DNA of 33,153 bases from Candidatus Bathyarchaeota archaeon RBG_13_38_9 (GCA_001775955.1 MEZD01000001.1:75197-108349), one strand, 5' to 3'; shown: positions 1 to 9,027, numbered from the stretch's first letter. Notes: a model not told the origin generated them from the sequence alone. A program made the numbers and translations.

Positions 1-101
1 AATCCACAATTCTCAATGGTTCCTTCGATTTTATCTGTAAGATCGATAATGTCAACCTCTCCCTTTGTTTTAACAGAAATATGTTCAGTTAGTACAGTCA
101 A
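1..101 (-). CDS. YjbQ/UPF0047 family protein, 5' end only
   Basis: This is the N-terminal 33 codons of a gene that runs off the left edge of the window. The visible peptide has the stretch HISVKTKGEVDIIDLTDKIE, which fits the N-terminus of the YjbQ/UPF0047 family (threonine- or serine-rich small beta proteins, some with thiamine-phosphate-synthase activity in vitro). The start is a TTG preceded by GGATGAGG, a good ribosome-binding site; no ATG in this frame fits. It is divergent from the secreted-protein gene that follows, so the roughly 70 bases between them must hold both promoters. The family call rests on a short N-terminal piece only. Confidence 0.6.
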   Translation of the reverse strand, partial: MTVLTEHISVKTKGEVDIIDLTDKIEGTIENCG

Positions 102-133
102 ACCTCATCCAACTCTCATAATTCTTTGATTAT

Positions 134-141
134 GCTTTAAA
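134..141 (+). promoter_or_regulatory. Probable TATA box of the secreted-protein operon
   Basis: CTTTAAAG lies about 30 bases before the TTG/ATG cluster at 165-173, the spacing expected for an archaeal TATA box driving a leaderless or nearly leaderless transcript. No Shine-Dalgarno sequence is seen before the start. Confidence 0.35.
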
Positions 142-170
142 GTGAAAAGCGATTAATACTTTCCTTGTTG

Positions 171-2723
171 ATGTATTTTCTGAGGTCTATTATGATATTC
201 ATCAAAAAGTCCAGTTTTATATATTCACTAGTCATCATCATGCTTTTGATATCTAGTTCCATCCTTTCAATTTCTTCAGTTTTGGCAATTGGGGGGTACA
301 CGTCAACAGCGCCAACAATCGATGGCGCTATCGGCAATATTGAGTGGCAGAATGCTCAAACAGTAGATATCGATTTTGGAGAACTTGACGGATTCCATTA
401 TATTGGAAAGCTCTACGCCATGAATGACCTTGACAATGTTTACATAGCATTCGAGATTGATGATCCTATTCCTGGCCAAGCTAGATTGACATTGATTTTT
501 GATTGTAGTACTCCTAGTGATGGAATAGCGGATGATGGTGTACGTTTTGAACAAATCACTGCGCAATATTCAGACTTAGACGCTGATCTAAATCCAGATG
601 GACATATAGACGGTGTAATGACATCAAATATTGGAGCCGACAGTAACTACTTTGAATTATCTAAACCCATAGGAGCACCCGATCCAGATGATTGTTTGTT
701 TCCGAAAAAACTATTTGTGATTTATCGCTCTGGCCCAAATGTATTTGAATCCACTGATTGGCAACACATCCAGCAGTCCATTCCACATGATTTTACATTC
801 GATATCCGACATCCAGAAAAGGTCTCGGTAAGCCAAAACACATTCATAACATTAGATGTCGATTTTACACTTCTCGAACCTGACCTCGCCTTCGATGCTG
901 ATTTGTTAATAATTGATATGGATGACGACAGCGTATTAGATAGCATATCACTGAACGTTTTTGAGAGTATGAATGTTACAGAAACATTTGAACTCATTGC
1001 ACCAGCAGCAGCACAAAGTTGGTCGTTAATGGGTAGAGTAGCAGCACATTATGAAGATGGTGGCCTAAGTATAGGTACTCCTTTCACCATTGAAGTTGTG
1101 GATGATCTCGAGATCGATCCTGAAGCTGAGGGTATATGTATCTGGGATGGTCCTCCACCTCCCGAAACCGCACCCCCTTCAGAACAAATTGAGATACCTA
1201 TAGAGGTCAAATATGCCGTGACATATGACGCCTGGATAGTCGCTGGAATATACGATGAAGAAGGCGCCCTCATATCATCAGTTGAATTTGATGAAACAGT
1301 AAGCGGCATAGGATCAAACGACTATATCTTCGAGGTTACTACTCCCGATACTGAAGGCCCTTGGAACGTCAAAGCCTCACTCTATTACGGACATGTCGCG
1401 GGCGTCGATTCAGTACATCAGGAATGTGATGAGTGGCCTTTCACACTCATAATCACTTCTGGAGTTCCCGGAGGAGAGGGAGTCAAAATAATTGATGTAA
1501 CATCCCCTGTCGAGGTCAACAGTGGAGATGAGGTACTAGTAAATGTCAATGTTGAGTATGAACTCCCATCAGGAGCCAAATACCATGCAAGGATTCTAGA
1601 CTCCACTTCTAGCTTAATCATTAAGACAAGCGATGAAATGACTGCGGCATCTCATGGATTCAAGACTTTCAGCTTCGATGGAATTTATGCGCCTTTCGTC
1701 TTAACAGATACAATTTTCACATTACGAGCAGTCGCAGAATACAAAACAGATGGTGCCTGGCAGATCCTCGATCCGGAAGGCCAAGAAGAGTTTGAGATCA
1801 AGGTTCTTGGAGTCTCAATATCTCCTGGTGATCTACCTGTAGGACCCCTAATCCCACCACTTCCTGTCCCACCTGACTCTTTGCCACCTACACCGGAAGA
1901 CTTCGACTTTACTCTGAGTTTAACTCCAGACTCTCAGGAAGCTTCACCAGGTCAGACAGTCATCTACGAAGTTGAATTACAGGGATCCATAGAAGTAACT
2001 CAACTGGTAACTTTAGGTGTCTCTGGTCAACCTATAGGATCCACTGTCAACATAATTCCACTTGCGGGAACACCAACATACTCGTCAACCTTAACCATCA
2101 CACTTGGCGACTCAGTCCAGCCTGAGTCTTACACTATAACCGTAAATGCTTCTGGAGGAGAAAAAACTCATTCACAATCTGCATCATTAGTCGTCAAATC
2201 ACCACCCGACTTCTCTATCTCAATCTCAACACCAGAAGTTACAGTTGAACGAGGGGAAAGCATATCTATTGACATCAACATCGAGCCGCTTCATGGCTTC
2301 AATACCCCAGTCAATTTGGCTGTGACAACCTCACCAAACGGTGTAGAAGTCAAACTTAATCCTGAATCTGAAACACCTTCATTCACATCAAGAATAAAGA
2401 TAACAGTAGAAAATGATATGGCTCCTGGAACGTATCCATTGATTATTATAGCCGAAGGCTCATCCCAAAAGAGCTCTCAAGTAATTTTGAATGTAGAAGC
2501 TCCAAGACAAACTGCTGTAGCAACTCAATCTCAGTTTCCCTATGGGATGCTTGCATTAATTGTCAGCATATTGCTTATTGTTGCGGCAATACTTGCTTTT
2601 AGACGAAGAAAAACTAAAGCGACAGTCCCACCCCAAGCACCGATGAAATTCTGTATAGAATGTAGGGCACAGATATCTATCGATACGTTACATTGTCCAA
2701 AGTGTGGTGTAAAACAACAATGA
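171..2723 (+). CDS. Secreted membrane-anchored protein: CBM9/DOMON-like, Ig-like repeats, C-terminal cytosolic zinc ribbon
   Basis: This is a large surface protein of about 850 residues. It opens with a hydrophobic signal segment (roughly residues 8-38), then a region around APTIDGAIGNIEWQNAQ and YAMNDLDNVYIAFEIDD that resembles the CBM9/DOMON-like beta-sandwich fold. Several Ig-like or NEW3-like beta domains follow, with a proline-rich hinge before the last two. Near the end there is one transmembrane helix (FPYGMLALIVSILLIVAAIL), a basic stop-transfer RRRK, and a CxxC...CxxC zinc ribbon that should lie in the cytoplasm. Function is unknown; carbohydrate or cell-surface binding is inferred from the fold only. 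ATG 171 is chosen over TTG 165; ATG 192 is also possible. Its stop overlaps the next start as ATGA, so the two genes are probably one operon. Confidence 0.75.
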   Translation: MYFLRSIMIFIKKSSFIYSLVIIMLLISSSILSISSVLAIGGYTSTAPTIDGAIGNIEWQNAQTVDIDFGELDGFHYIGKLYAMNDLDNVYIAFEIDDPIPGQARLTLIFDCSTPSDGIADDGVRFEQITAQYSDLDADLNPDGHIDGVMTSNIGADSNYFELSKPIGAPDPDDCLFPKKLFVIYRSGPNVFESTDWQHIQQSIPHDFTFDIRHPEKVSVSQNTFITLDVDFTLLEPDLAFDADLLIIDMDDDSVLDSISLNVFESMNVTETFELIAPAAAQSWSLMGRVAAHYEDGGLSIGTPFTIEVVDDLEIDPEAEGICIWDGPPPPETAPPSEQIEIPIEVKYAVTYDAWIVAGIYDEEGALISSVEFDETVSGIGSNDYIFEVTTPDTEGPWNVKASLYYGHVAGVDSVHQECDEWPFTLIITSGVPGGEGVKIIDVTSPVEVNSGDEVLVNVNVEYELPSGAKYHARILDSTSSLIIKTSDEMTAASHGFKTFSFDGIYAPFVLTDTIFTLRAVAEYKTDGAWQILDPEGQEEFEIKVLGVSISPGDLPVGPLIPPLPVPPDSLPPTPEDFDFTLSLTPDSQEASPGQTVIYEVELQGSIEVTQLVTLGVSGQPIGSTVNIIPLAGTPTYSSTLTITLGDSVQPESYTITVNASGGEKTHSQSASLVVKSPPDFSISISTPEVTVERGESISIDINIEPLHGFNTPVNLAVTTSPNGVEVKLNPESETPSFTSRIKITVENDMAPGTYPLIIIAEGSSQKSSQVILNVEAPRQTAVATQSQFPYGMLALIVSILLIVAAILAFRRRKTKATVPPQAPMKFCIECRAQISIDTLHCPKCGVKQQ

Positions 2724-4399
2724 AAATTGAATATTCAAGAAATTTGAATAGAAAACGAGTACCCATATTAAGTCTTAAAGTGTTCTTGCTTATTGCAACA
2801 CTCTCTTTTCTCTTATGTCAGTCGTTAGTTCCAGTTTCAGCGCAGGGAAGCCCCCAGATCAGCCTTGTAAATGCCCCTTCACAAGTAACGGTTGGTCAAA
2901 GCTTCCAGGTAGCTGTCAAACTTAGTTACATCTATGAAGGTAGTGAAGCTCGAGTGCAAATTTATGATCCTTCTACTCAATACACATGGGGGCCAACCCA
3001 AAAATATCAAGGAACCCCTGACGGCACGATAGGAGCAACAATAACTATAACGGCACCATTACAACCTGGCGACTGGTGTATCAAAGCACTTCTCGATTAT
3101 GCGGTAAAGGCTGGTTCAAAATTTACGTTGGCGGATCAACATGGATTCTGCGTTTCAGTTATTAAAAAAGAGATCACCCCAACACCAACTCCTACACCGA
3201 CTCCGGAACCAACTCTACCAGCTTTTGAGGTTGAGACTGATTGGGCTGTCGGTCGCGTCTGGATGGATCCTGAACATCATAGTCCAATCTCCACAATCCC
3301 CTACATAAACGAAGGTGAAACAGCAACATATCATGTTATGATCTATCTTAGGAGCTTCCATGTCATACCTGAAGAGTATAGTGAATCAGTGCGTCCTTCC
3401 ATTACGGCCCAAGTTTTCTTCCTGATGGACGGTACACTGAGAAATGACCTTTTCCCACCACAGACACTTGATTTAACGGTTGGAACAGCAGGTCAAGAAG
3501 TATCAACAAGAAGTATAGCTGGAAGCGACGGAGGAAAAACGCATACTTTTGGTTTCAGAGTTGTTTCATATTTTGTAGACCCACAATCGGCAAACAATGA
3601 GAACTCCACACAATTCATGATTGCTGGTCTTCCAAGTGCTACAATAATATCTGTGAACGCACCCAACACCACAGTCGTCAACACACCTCTGAACATAAGT
3701 ATCAATTTACAGTGGACTGCAGCCTTCGGGGCTGACTTGAGAGTTCTACTAATTGATCTTGATGGTTCATCATTCAGTACGAACATGACAAATGAGAAGG
3801 CTATAGGTGGAGCCGCTATCGGTGATGTCGTATCATTCGCAGTTACAGCTCCTTCAAGTCCGATGGAGTGGAATCTCAGGGCTGAAGCTTGGACAAGGGC
3901 AGACGGTTCAACTGAATGGCGTCATGACAGCTCAGGATGGTCGCGAGATTTCACAATCACTGTTACTGAATCAGTCTATAGTGCCAGGGTTACTGGTGTA
4001 GGAGGTCCAGGCAGAGTTCTTCCTGGAAGTGGATTCAGTATATCATCTGTAATTAGTTATAACTTCTCTGACCCTACAACGATTCATTTGACTGTAGGAA
4101 ACATGACTTCAATTACGGAGACTCTTGATGGGGTAGGAACTGAGAGCTATACACTGAATATGACTGCACCAGATGTAGAGGGACCTATTGTAATTAGAGT
4201 GGAAGTTCAATATGAGAGAGAAGGATCATTGCAGCATGATGAAGAGCAATGGTATAAGACTCTGATAGTCAATGTTTCTTCGGAGAGAGCAATGGAGAGC
4301 GTGCGTGGGCCTCTTCCAGATTGGTGGTATGAACAGATAGAGAAACCTTTCAACGATAGAATAATAGATCCAATTACAGACTTCTTATTCGGCCCCTAA
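2720..4399 (+). CDS. Secreted Ig-like domain protein, coupled to the upstream gene
   Basis: The predicted protein has about 559 residues. A basic N-terminus is followed by a hydrophobic core (VFLLIATLSFLL) and a likely signal-peptidase site after VPVSAQ. The body is made of beta-rich Ig-like modules with a threonine/proline linker (a TPTPTPTP run) near residue 150. No C-terminal membrane helix is seen, so it may be released or held by its partner. The ORF track starts at 2693, but the ATG that overlaps the upstream TGA is the more credible start and gives a proper signal peptide. Module sequences such as the PGDW...WCIKALLDY stretch resemble those in the upstream protein, suggesting the two arose by duplication or work at the same surface site. 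I do not recognise a specific family. Confidence 0.7.
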   Translation: MKIEYSRNLNRKRVPILSLKVFLLIATLSFLLCQSLVPVSAQGSPQISLVNAPSQVTVGQSFQVAVKLSYIYEGSEARVQIYDPSTQYTWGPTQKYQGTPDGTIGATITITAPLQPGDWCIKALLDYAVKAGSKFTLADQHGFCVSVIKKEITPTPTPTPTPEPTLPAFEVETDWAVGRVWMDPEHHSPISTIPYINEGETATYHVMIYLRSFHVIPEEYSESVRPSITAQVFFLMDGTLRNDLFPPQTLDLTVGTAGQEVSTRSIAGSDGGKTHTFGFRVVSYFVDPQSANNENSTQFMIAGLPSATIISVNAPNTTVVNTPLNISINLQWTAAFGADLRVLLIDLDGSSFSTNMTNEKAIGGAAIGDVVSFAVTAPSSPMEWNLRAEAWTRADGSTEWRHDSSGWSRDFTITVTESVYSARVTGVGGPGRVLPGSGFSISSVISYNFSDPTTIHLTVGNMTSITETLDGVGTESYTLNMTAPDVEGPIVIRVEVQYEREGSLQHDEEQWYKTLIVNVSSERAMESVRGPLPDWWYEQIEKPFNDRIIDPITDFLFGP

Positions 4400-4445
4400 C
4401 AATGAATTTGATTTTCGATTCCTTTCATCCTTTCCAGATTGAATT

Positions 4446-5747
4446 CTATACTGCTTTCATATTTTCAATCACAGCATCAGCAAACTTGGATGTACTAATC
4501 GGCTGGACACCTTCAAACTGTCTTGCTAGATCATATGTGACTTTTCTCTGACTCACAGTTTTCTCTAAAGCTTTCTCAACAGTGTCAGCTGCTTCTTTCC
4601 AGCCAATATGTCTGAATAACATGACTCCTGATAATATCGCAGAGGTTGGATTCACCTTGTCCTGATTCGCATATGAAGGAGCTGTACCGTGAGTGGGTTC
4701 GAATAATGCAATGTTTGTCTCGTAGTTTATGTTGGCGCCAGGTGCAAGTCCAAGTCCACCACCCATAGCAGCAGCCAAATCAGAAATATAGTCTCCATTT
4801 AGATTAGGCAGGGCGAGAACATCATACTGTTTTGTCCTGAGTAAGAGTTGTTGGAACATACTGTCAGCCAATCTATCTTTTACTAGTATCTTCCCTTCTG
4901 GCATTGTTCCTTTGTAGGGTCCATCAGGCTTGAATAATTCGGTCTCAGTAACTATTTTGTCTTTGAATTCTTTATTGGCAACTTCGTATGCCCATCTCAT
5001 GAAAGCTCCTTCGGTAAATTTCATTATGTTTCCTTTGTGAACTATGGTAACACTTTTTCGATTGTTCTTGATTGCATAGGTTATTGCTGCTCTGACTATT
5101 CTTTTGGTTGCGTATTCGCTTATTGGTTTTATACCTATTCCTGAGTCTATTCTGACGTTAGTATTCATTTTGTTATTGAGGAATTCGATTACTCTCTTTG
5201 CTTCTTCTGAACCTTCCTCAAATTCTATTCCTGAGTATACATCTTCTGTGTTTTCCCTGAAGATCACGATGTCAAGCTCTTCAGGATTCTTGAGTTTACT
5301 GGGTGCTGTTGGTACATATTTCACTGGTCTAACGCATGCGTAGAGATCAAGTTTCTGTCTTAAGGTGACATTAAGGCTCCTGAATCCTCCAGCTATTGGA
5401 GTTGTTAAAGGTCCCTTTAAGGCAACTGTATGTTCTTTTATCTTTTTGAGTGTCTCTTCAGGAAGGTATTCACCATATTTCTTCTGAGCTTTTTCACCAG
5501 CTAAAACTTCAAGCCAGATAATCTTTTTCTGTGGTCCGTAAGCTTTCTCTACGGCACCATCAAGAACTCTTTTTGTTGCTTTAATGATGTCGGGGCCTAT
5601 TCCGTCTCCTTCAATGTAGGGTATTATCGGCCTTTCGGGAACATTCAATATTCCATCTACATTTTTTATCTTAGACCCGCCATTCTTCGATTTCTCGTTC
5701 TGTATTTTTATCTGTGAACTCATTTGTAACTCAGCGTGAGCTATCAT
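4446..5747 (-). CDS. icd: Isocitrate dehydrogenase, probably NADP-dependent
   Basis: This is a TCA-cycle enzyme oxidising isocitrate to 2-oxoglutarate and CO2. Length (433 residues) and motifs match the bacterial/archaeal homodimeric family. The substrate-binding loop is [25 protein letters not shown] carries the catalytic tyrosine, [16 protein letters not shown] carries the catalytic lysine, and [13 protein letters not shown] supplies the metal-binding aspartates. The nucleotide loop reads [15 protein letters not shown] and later VTYDLAR. Compared with E. coli, the Tyr345, Tyr391 and Arg395 equivalents are kept, which favours NADP, while the Lys344 equivalent is Ser. An N-terminal extension of about 35 polar residues precedes the core; an internal Met at residue 9 could also be the start. 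It is transcribed toward the secreted-protein operon. Confidence 0.95.
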   Translation of the reverse strand: MIAHAELQMSSQIKIQNEKSKNGGSKIKNVDGILNVPERPIIPYIEGDGIGPDIIKATKRVLDGAVEKAYGPQKKIIWLEVLAGEKAQKKYGEYLPEETLKKIKEHTVALKGPLTTPIAGGFRSLNVTLRQKLDLYACVRPVKYVPTAPSKLKNPEELDIVIFRENTEDVYSGIEFEEGSEEAKRVIEFLNNKMNTNVRIDSGIGIKPISEYATKRIVRAAITYAIKNNRKSVTIVHKGNIMKFTEGAFMRWAYEVANKEFKDKIVTETELFKPDGPYKGTMPEGKILVKDRLADSMFQQLLLRTKQYDVLALPNLNGDYISDLAAAMGGGLGLAPGANINYETNIALFEPTHGTAPSYANQDKVNPTSAILSGVMLFRHIGWKEAADTVEKALEKTVSQRKVTYDLARQFEGVQPISTSKFADAVIENMKAV

Positions 5748-5790
5748 TCGAATTCATTCGGTATATAGTTCTTGTCTTGGTATCGATTGT

Positions 5791-7119
5791 TCAATATAGT
5801 TTCTTGATCTGTGCTCTCCATTCAGGGAATTGCTCGATTGACGGATAGTTGAGGCAATGGTTCTTCATTCTACGCATCTTTTTTGAAACATTTCTAAGTT
5901 TGATCAAGAAATCAAGTCGTCTGATGTTTCTGAAGGCTCTTTCCGCCTTATCACCAATGCTAAGTTTTAGATCGCCATCCATACTGGCTCTTAGAACATC
6001 ACTTTCTTTAACAAGTCTATTCTTCATTCCATAATTCAATTCATCATCTGTAATTTCTTGGATGAAGATTCTGAATATGTCTAAACCAGCCTGTTTGGCT
6101 CCATATCCCTTCATATAATCTATATTGTATTGCCATAAGCCTCTCCTGCTCACATCATCTCGCATTATTGCATCTGAGGATATCTCTCCGGCAAGTTTAC
6201 CGGCGAACATTGAAGGCCCAATTCCGCCCCCATGTATTGGATTAACCATACACGCTGCATCACCAACAATTATTAGCCCATTTTCAACAAAACAGTCTAT
6301 AGGCCGTCGAGTTGGCACGTATCCTCCTCCACCATGAAGAAGTTTGGAATCCTTAAGAAATGGCAATTGTAAAACATGATTATAGAGTTGAGTCTTAGGA
6401 TGCGGGCCTTTCATACTTGCTTGAATGCCTAATCCAACATTTACTTTTCCTCCATTTCTTGGGAACACCCAGAAATATCCTGCAGGCGATACAGATTGAT
6501 TGAGATATATCTGACAATATCCTTGTTCCAGCTCAACGTTACCCCGAATTTCCCTATAACATGCCATGAGATCTCGCTTTGATACCTCCCTCTCAATATC
6601 AAATCCTTCTGGGAGTCTGTTTTTAATGGAAGCCGCAATACCTGTTGCATCGATGGTGACCTTGGCATGGAAGTCCTCCTTCCGTCCACTCTTCAAATTT
6701 TTGGCCGTTACGCCTCTTACATATCCCTGCTCCGTTAGAGGCTCGATAACAAGCATGGAATCTTGAAATTCGGCACCACTCTCAATTGCAGATTTCAATA
6801 ATCTTTGGCCAAAACGAAATCGATCGACTATAGATCCAGAGACACCTTGACCTTCCATTGTGAAAGTGATCAACTGATCAGGTGAAATTACTTTTACTCC
6901 TTTAACTTCTGAATCGAAATCTAAACCCTTCGATGGTGCTGAAATTTCTAGTTTATTAAAATGATGTCCCGCTATGGCATCACCACACACCTTGTCTCCA
7001 ATCTTAGCTTCTGGTTTGCAATCCATCAAATTAACTTTCAATCCCGCTTTGGCAGCGGTATAAGCTGTTAAGCATCCACCACTCCCAGCGCCGATCACTA
7101 AAAGATCAAATTTTTCCAT
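5791..7119 (-). CDS. Geranylgeranyl reductase family FAD enzyme (archaeal lipid saturation)
   Basis: This flavoprotein reduces double bonds of geranylgeranyl chains in archaeal membrane lipids or related isoprenoids. The N-terminal dinucleotide fold has GAGSGG (residues 10-15), followed by the family loop KIGDKVCGDAIAGH with its cysteine. The substrate-pocket motif is YFWVFPRNGG, and the second FAD motif is GDAACMVNPIHGGGIGPSM. At 442 residues it is slightly longer than typical, with a basic C-terminal segment. It lies 44 bases upstream of icd on the same strand. The exact substrate (phospholipid, menaquinone or free diphosphate) cannot be read from sequence. Confidence 0.92.
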   Translation of the reverse strand: MEKFDLLVIGAGSGGCLTAYTAAKAGLKVNLMDCKPEAKIGDKVCGDAIAGHHFNKLEISAPSKGLDFDSEVKGVKVISPDQLITFTMEGQGVSGSIVDRFRFGQRLLKSAIESGAEFQDSMLVIEPLTEQGYVRGVTAKNLKSGRKEDFHAKVTIDATGIAASIKNRLPEGFDIEREVSKRDLMACYREIRGNVELEQGYCQIYLNQSVSPAGYFWVFPRNGGKVNVGLGIQASMKGPHPKTQLYNHVLQLPFLKDSKLLHGGGGYVPTRRPIDCFVENGLIIVGDAACMVNPIHGGGIGPSMFAGKLAGEISSDAIMRDDVSRRGLWQYNIDYMKGYGAKQAGLDIFRIFIQEITDDELNYGMKNRLVKESDVLRASMDGDLKLSIGDKAERAFRNIRRLDFLIKLRNVSKKMRRMKNHCLNYPSIEQFPEWRAQIKKLY

Positions 7120-7212
7120 CTTGAATACACTCTACTGCAAATATCTAACTCAAGATTTGTATCATCTATACATCCTTGAAACATAAATGCGTACAGATCC
7201 AAAGTAATAGCT

Positions 7213-7851
7213 TTACTGTTTCAGACGCAGGAAACTATTGAGTATCTCTATTGCAACAGGTCCTCTAACTACATTACCTCTTATTGATTTGTCCGAGAAG
7301 TGAGGTATTGAATGAAAAACAGGATCAGGCTCTATATGCGGGAGTGATACAATATTTTCATCTTCAATTCTAAAAACGTCAACATGCACTCTACATATCC
7401 AACGATTATATCTTCGAAGTTCGGGATACTCTTTCTTGAGATTTAAGGGAAAGCCTATTGGACAGGCGACAGTTGGTCCAGGATGCCCAAATGGATCATC
7501 GACCATGTTTCGAGTCTCGAATCCGTTGGATTCATAGAGTTTGGCAATATCATCTGCTGATTTTATTTTATGGTCTAGATATTGATCTGGCTTAATCTCA
7601 AAGGCTGGATAATAATACGATTCCCTTGAAAGAGAATCCTGATATGTGGCGGAAAGATAATAATGTTCAACTTCTAATTTCGTTGGAACATATGTCCAAT
7701 CTACAGGTTGAGTTTGAATTTGCTCTATTCTAGAATAAGGCTCTGACATCTCTTCATCATTATTGAATATCATTAACTCGGATACAAACATGTTGCTTGA
7801 ACATTCATCAAAGAGATAACAAAAAAATTTGATTACCGTTAATCTGTACAT
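7213..7851 (-). CDS. Hypothetical protein
   Basis: I do not recognise this family. The predicted protein is soluble and charged, without membrane helices beyond a weakly hydrophobic N-terminus. Notable stretches are GHPGPTVACPIGFPLNLKKEYP and RRYNRWICRVHVDVFRI, the latter beta-like. The first 20 residues (rich in Phe, Cys and Leu) look unlike the rest, so the real start may be the Met at 7791 (MFVSEL) or the one at 7749 (MSEPYS). It follows tRNA-Asp on the same strand and precedes the geranylgeranyl reductase by about 90 bases. Confidence 0.6.
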   Translation of the reverse strand: MYRLTVIKFFCYLFDECSSNMFVSELMIFNNDEEMSEPYSRIEQIQTQPVDWTYVPTKLEVEHYYLSATYQDSLSRESYYYPAFEIKPDQYLDHKIKSADDIAKLYESNGFETRNMVDDPFGHPGPTVACPIGFPLNLKKEYPELRRYNRWICRVHVDVFRIEDENIVSLPHIEPDPVFHSIPHFSDKSIRGNVVRGPVAIEILNSFLRLKQ

Positions 7852-7919
7852 ACAGAATAACAGTTAGCAGCAAAAACCGTGCAATAAAATTAGGGATTAG
7901 AACGCGGGTGTTGTAATAG

Positions 7920-8088
7920 CGCCCATCGCCAGGAAAAAGCTATGACACTCTTTCCTTAGGGCGGGATTTGAACCCGCGTTATGTCCCTCCGATTGGAAGT
8001 CATACGGGTGACAGCCGTACACTCCAGACTTTTTCAGGCTTACTGGGCCAGACTATACTACCTTTATGCATCCTTGTTCTGATTGGGC
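7920..8088 (-). tRNA. tRNA-Asp(GTC) with four introns
   Basis: Read on the minus strand, the gene gives a perfect cloverleaf only after four pieces are removed. The acceptor is GCCCAGG/CCTGGGC, the D arm begins TAGTATAGTCTGG, the anticodon arm is TACGG-CTGTCAC-CCGTA, the T arm is GCGGGTTCAAATCCCGC and the discriminator is G. Introns are at 8064-8084 (21 nt, after base 4), 8022-8040 (19 nt, after base 24), 7978-7998 (21 nt, variable loop/T stem) and 7925-7957 (33 nt, inside the 3' acceptor strand). Each fits a bulge-helix-bulge with 3-nt bulges cut after the second base: GTGC/GCAT with CCA and AAA; CCAG/CTGG with TAA and AGT; TATG/CATA with ACT and ACG; CGCC/GGCG with CTA and ATG. Introns total 94 nt against 75 nt of mature tRNA. 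CCA is not encoded. The second intron has the weakest inner helix. Confidence 0.9.
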
Positions 8089-8251
8089 ACGGAATATTCT
8101 AACTCAGACAGCCCGGTCTCTCTATACACTTTATCGTAACTTTAAAGCCTTTCTCGTTTCTTTTTTTTAAGATAAAAAAACCAATAAGATGATTCAATGC
8201 TCATTCGCTGAAAGGTTTTTCTAGGTTATTGAATAGTAGCTCCTAGTACGC

Positions 8252-8370
8252 GGGCCCGTAGCTTAGTCAGGAAGAGCACCGGGCTTTTAACAAATTTGGA
8301 GGCCACCCGGAAGGAAACAATCTAAATGTTTCCTGGGGTAGGGTCGCGGGTTCAATTCCCGTCGGGCCCG
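8252..8370 (+). tRNA. tRNA-Lys(TTT) with two introns
   Basis: The mature parts are acceptor GGGCCCG/CGGGCCC, D arm GCTT...GAGC, anticodon arm CCGGG-CTTTTAA-CCCGG and T arm GCGGGTTCAATTCCCGT, with discriminator G and an encoded CCA (8371-8373). Intron 1 (8290-8304, 15 nt) is at the canonical 37/38 site with helix CTTT/GAGG and bulges TAA and CCA. Intron 2 (8311-8340, 30 nt) lies between the anticodon stem and variable loop; it has an 8-bp inner stem AGGAAACA/TGTTTCCT and a three-pair CCC/GGG central helix. Removing both leaves a 74-nt tRNA with a five-base variable loop (GGGTC). Exact ends of intron 2 could shift by a base because of the G run. Confidence 0.9.
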
Positions 8371-8578
8371 CCAAATTCCTTTCAAAGGATCATTCACGAG
8401 AAATTATAGAGAGGCTCATTCCTAGACCATGTGCAGAACAATAGATAGTGCGTTCTGAACAACTGTAACTTCAAGTAAAAGAAGAAAGTGACCAAGTGTT
8501 TTATAAGGTTCTTCTACGGTATAATGTTTTTAAGGCACAATGGTTTTATGACAATTCACAATCTTACCGGAATTTTGA

Positions 8579-8894
8579 ATGGTTATTGATCAAGTGTTGG
8601 GAGGCGATTTAGAAGACGGACAAAAAATGTGTTGATTGCAGCAAACGAACTAGTAGAGGATTGATGTACTGTGAAGCTTGCCGAAAATTACATTTCCTAG
8701 ATGCATTGAAACATGTTAGACAAGCAGATCTCCAACCAGAGATAATCAACAATTTGACTATTACAAACTCCGATAATCAAGTTCAAATTGTTCCTGAGAG
8801 GAGTGGAAAAGTCAGCTTCCCAATCGAAAGAACAAAACTTAGTGAGACATCACAAAAGGTAACACATGTGATTGCATCTGCAAAAAATAAATAG
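8579..8894 (+). pseudogene. Small zinc-ribbon protein with broken reading frame
   Basis: The reading frame encoding KCVDCSKRTSRGLMYCEAC, a CxxC...CxxC zinc-ribbon head, followed by about 65 charged residues, has no ATG, GTG or TTG before the second knuckle: a TAG at 8610 lies just in front. The ORF track therefore begins at an internal TTG (8661) and loses the first CxxC. An ATG at 8579 opens MVIDQVLGGDLEDGQK in another frame; skipping one A in the run of six at 8622-8627 joins it to the zinc ribbon. This could be a sequencing error, a young pseudogene, a slippage-dependent gene, or a gene with a non-AUG start after GGGAGG (8599-8604). Function is unknown. Confidence 0.45.
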
Positions 8895-9027
8895 AAACTT
8901 ATTCAGTATCACGTAGAACACAATTTTTGGCATATTCATTAATAGATTTTTTTCTACAAAAATAATCAGAGTCTAGAATCCATATAGAAAACGGAATTAG
9001 TAATATCTGATGTTTCTTCATCTTACG

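Noticed and set aside
7985-8040. Alternative reading of the Asp gene as tRNA-Gly with loop CTTCCAA
   Set aside because: It leaves a mismatched anticodon stem and poorer splice motifs; the Asp reading gives perfect stems and four consistent junctions.
7920-8088. A split or permuted tRNA instead of four introns
   Set aside because: All exons occur in normal order on one strand, and each gap has its own bulge-helix-bulge; no permutation is needed.
8161-8180. T8 and A7 runs between tRNA-Asp and tRNA-Lys as a terminator
   Set aside because: They lie upstream of both divergent genes, where no transcript should end; more likely AT-rich promoter DNA.
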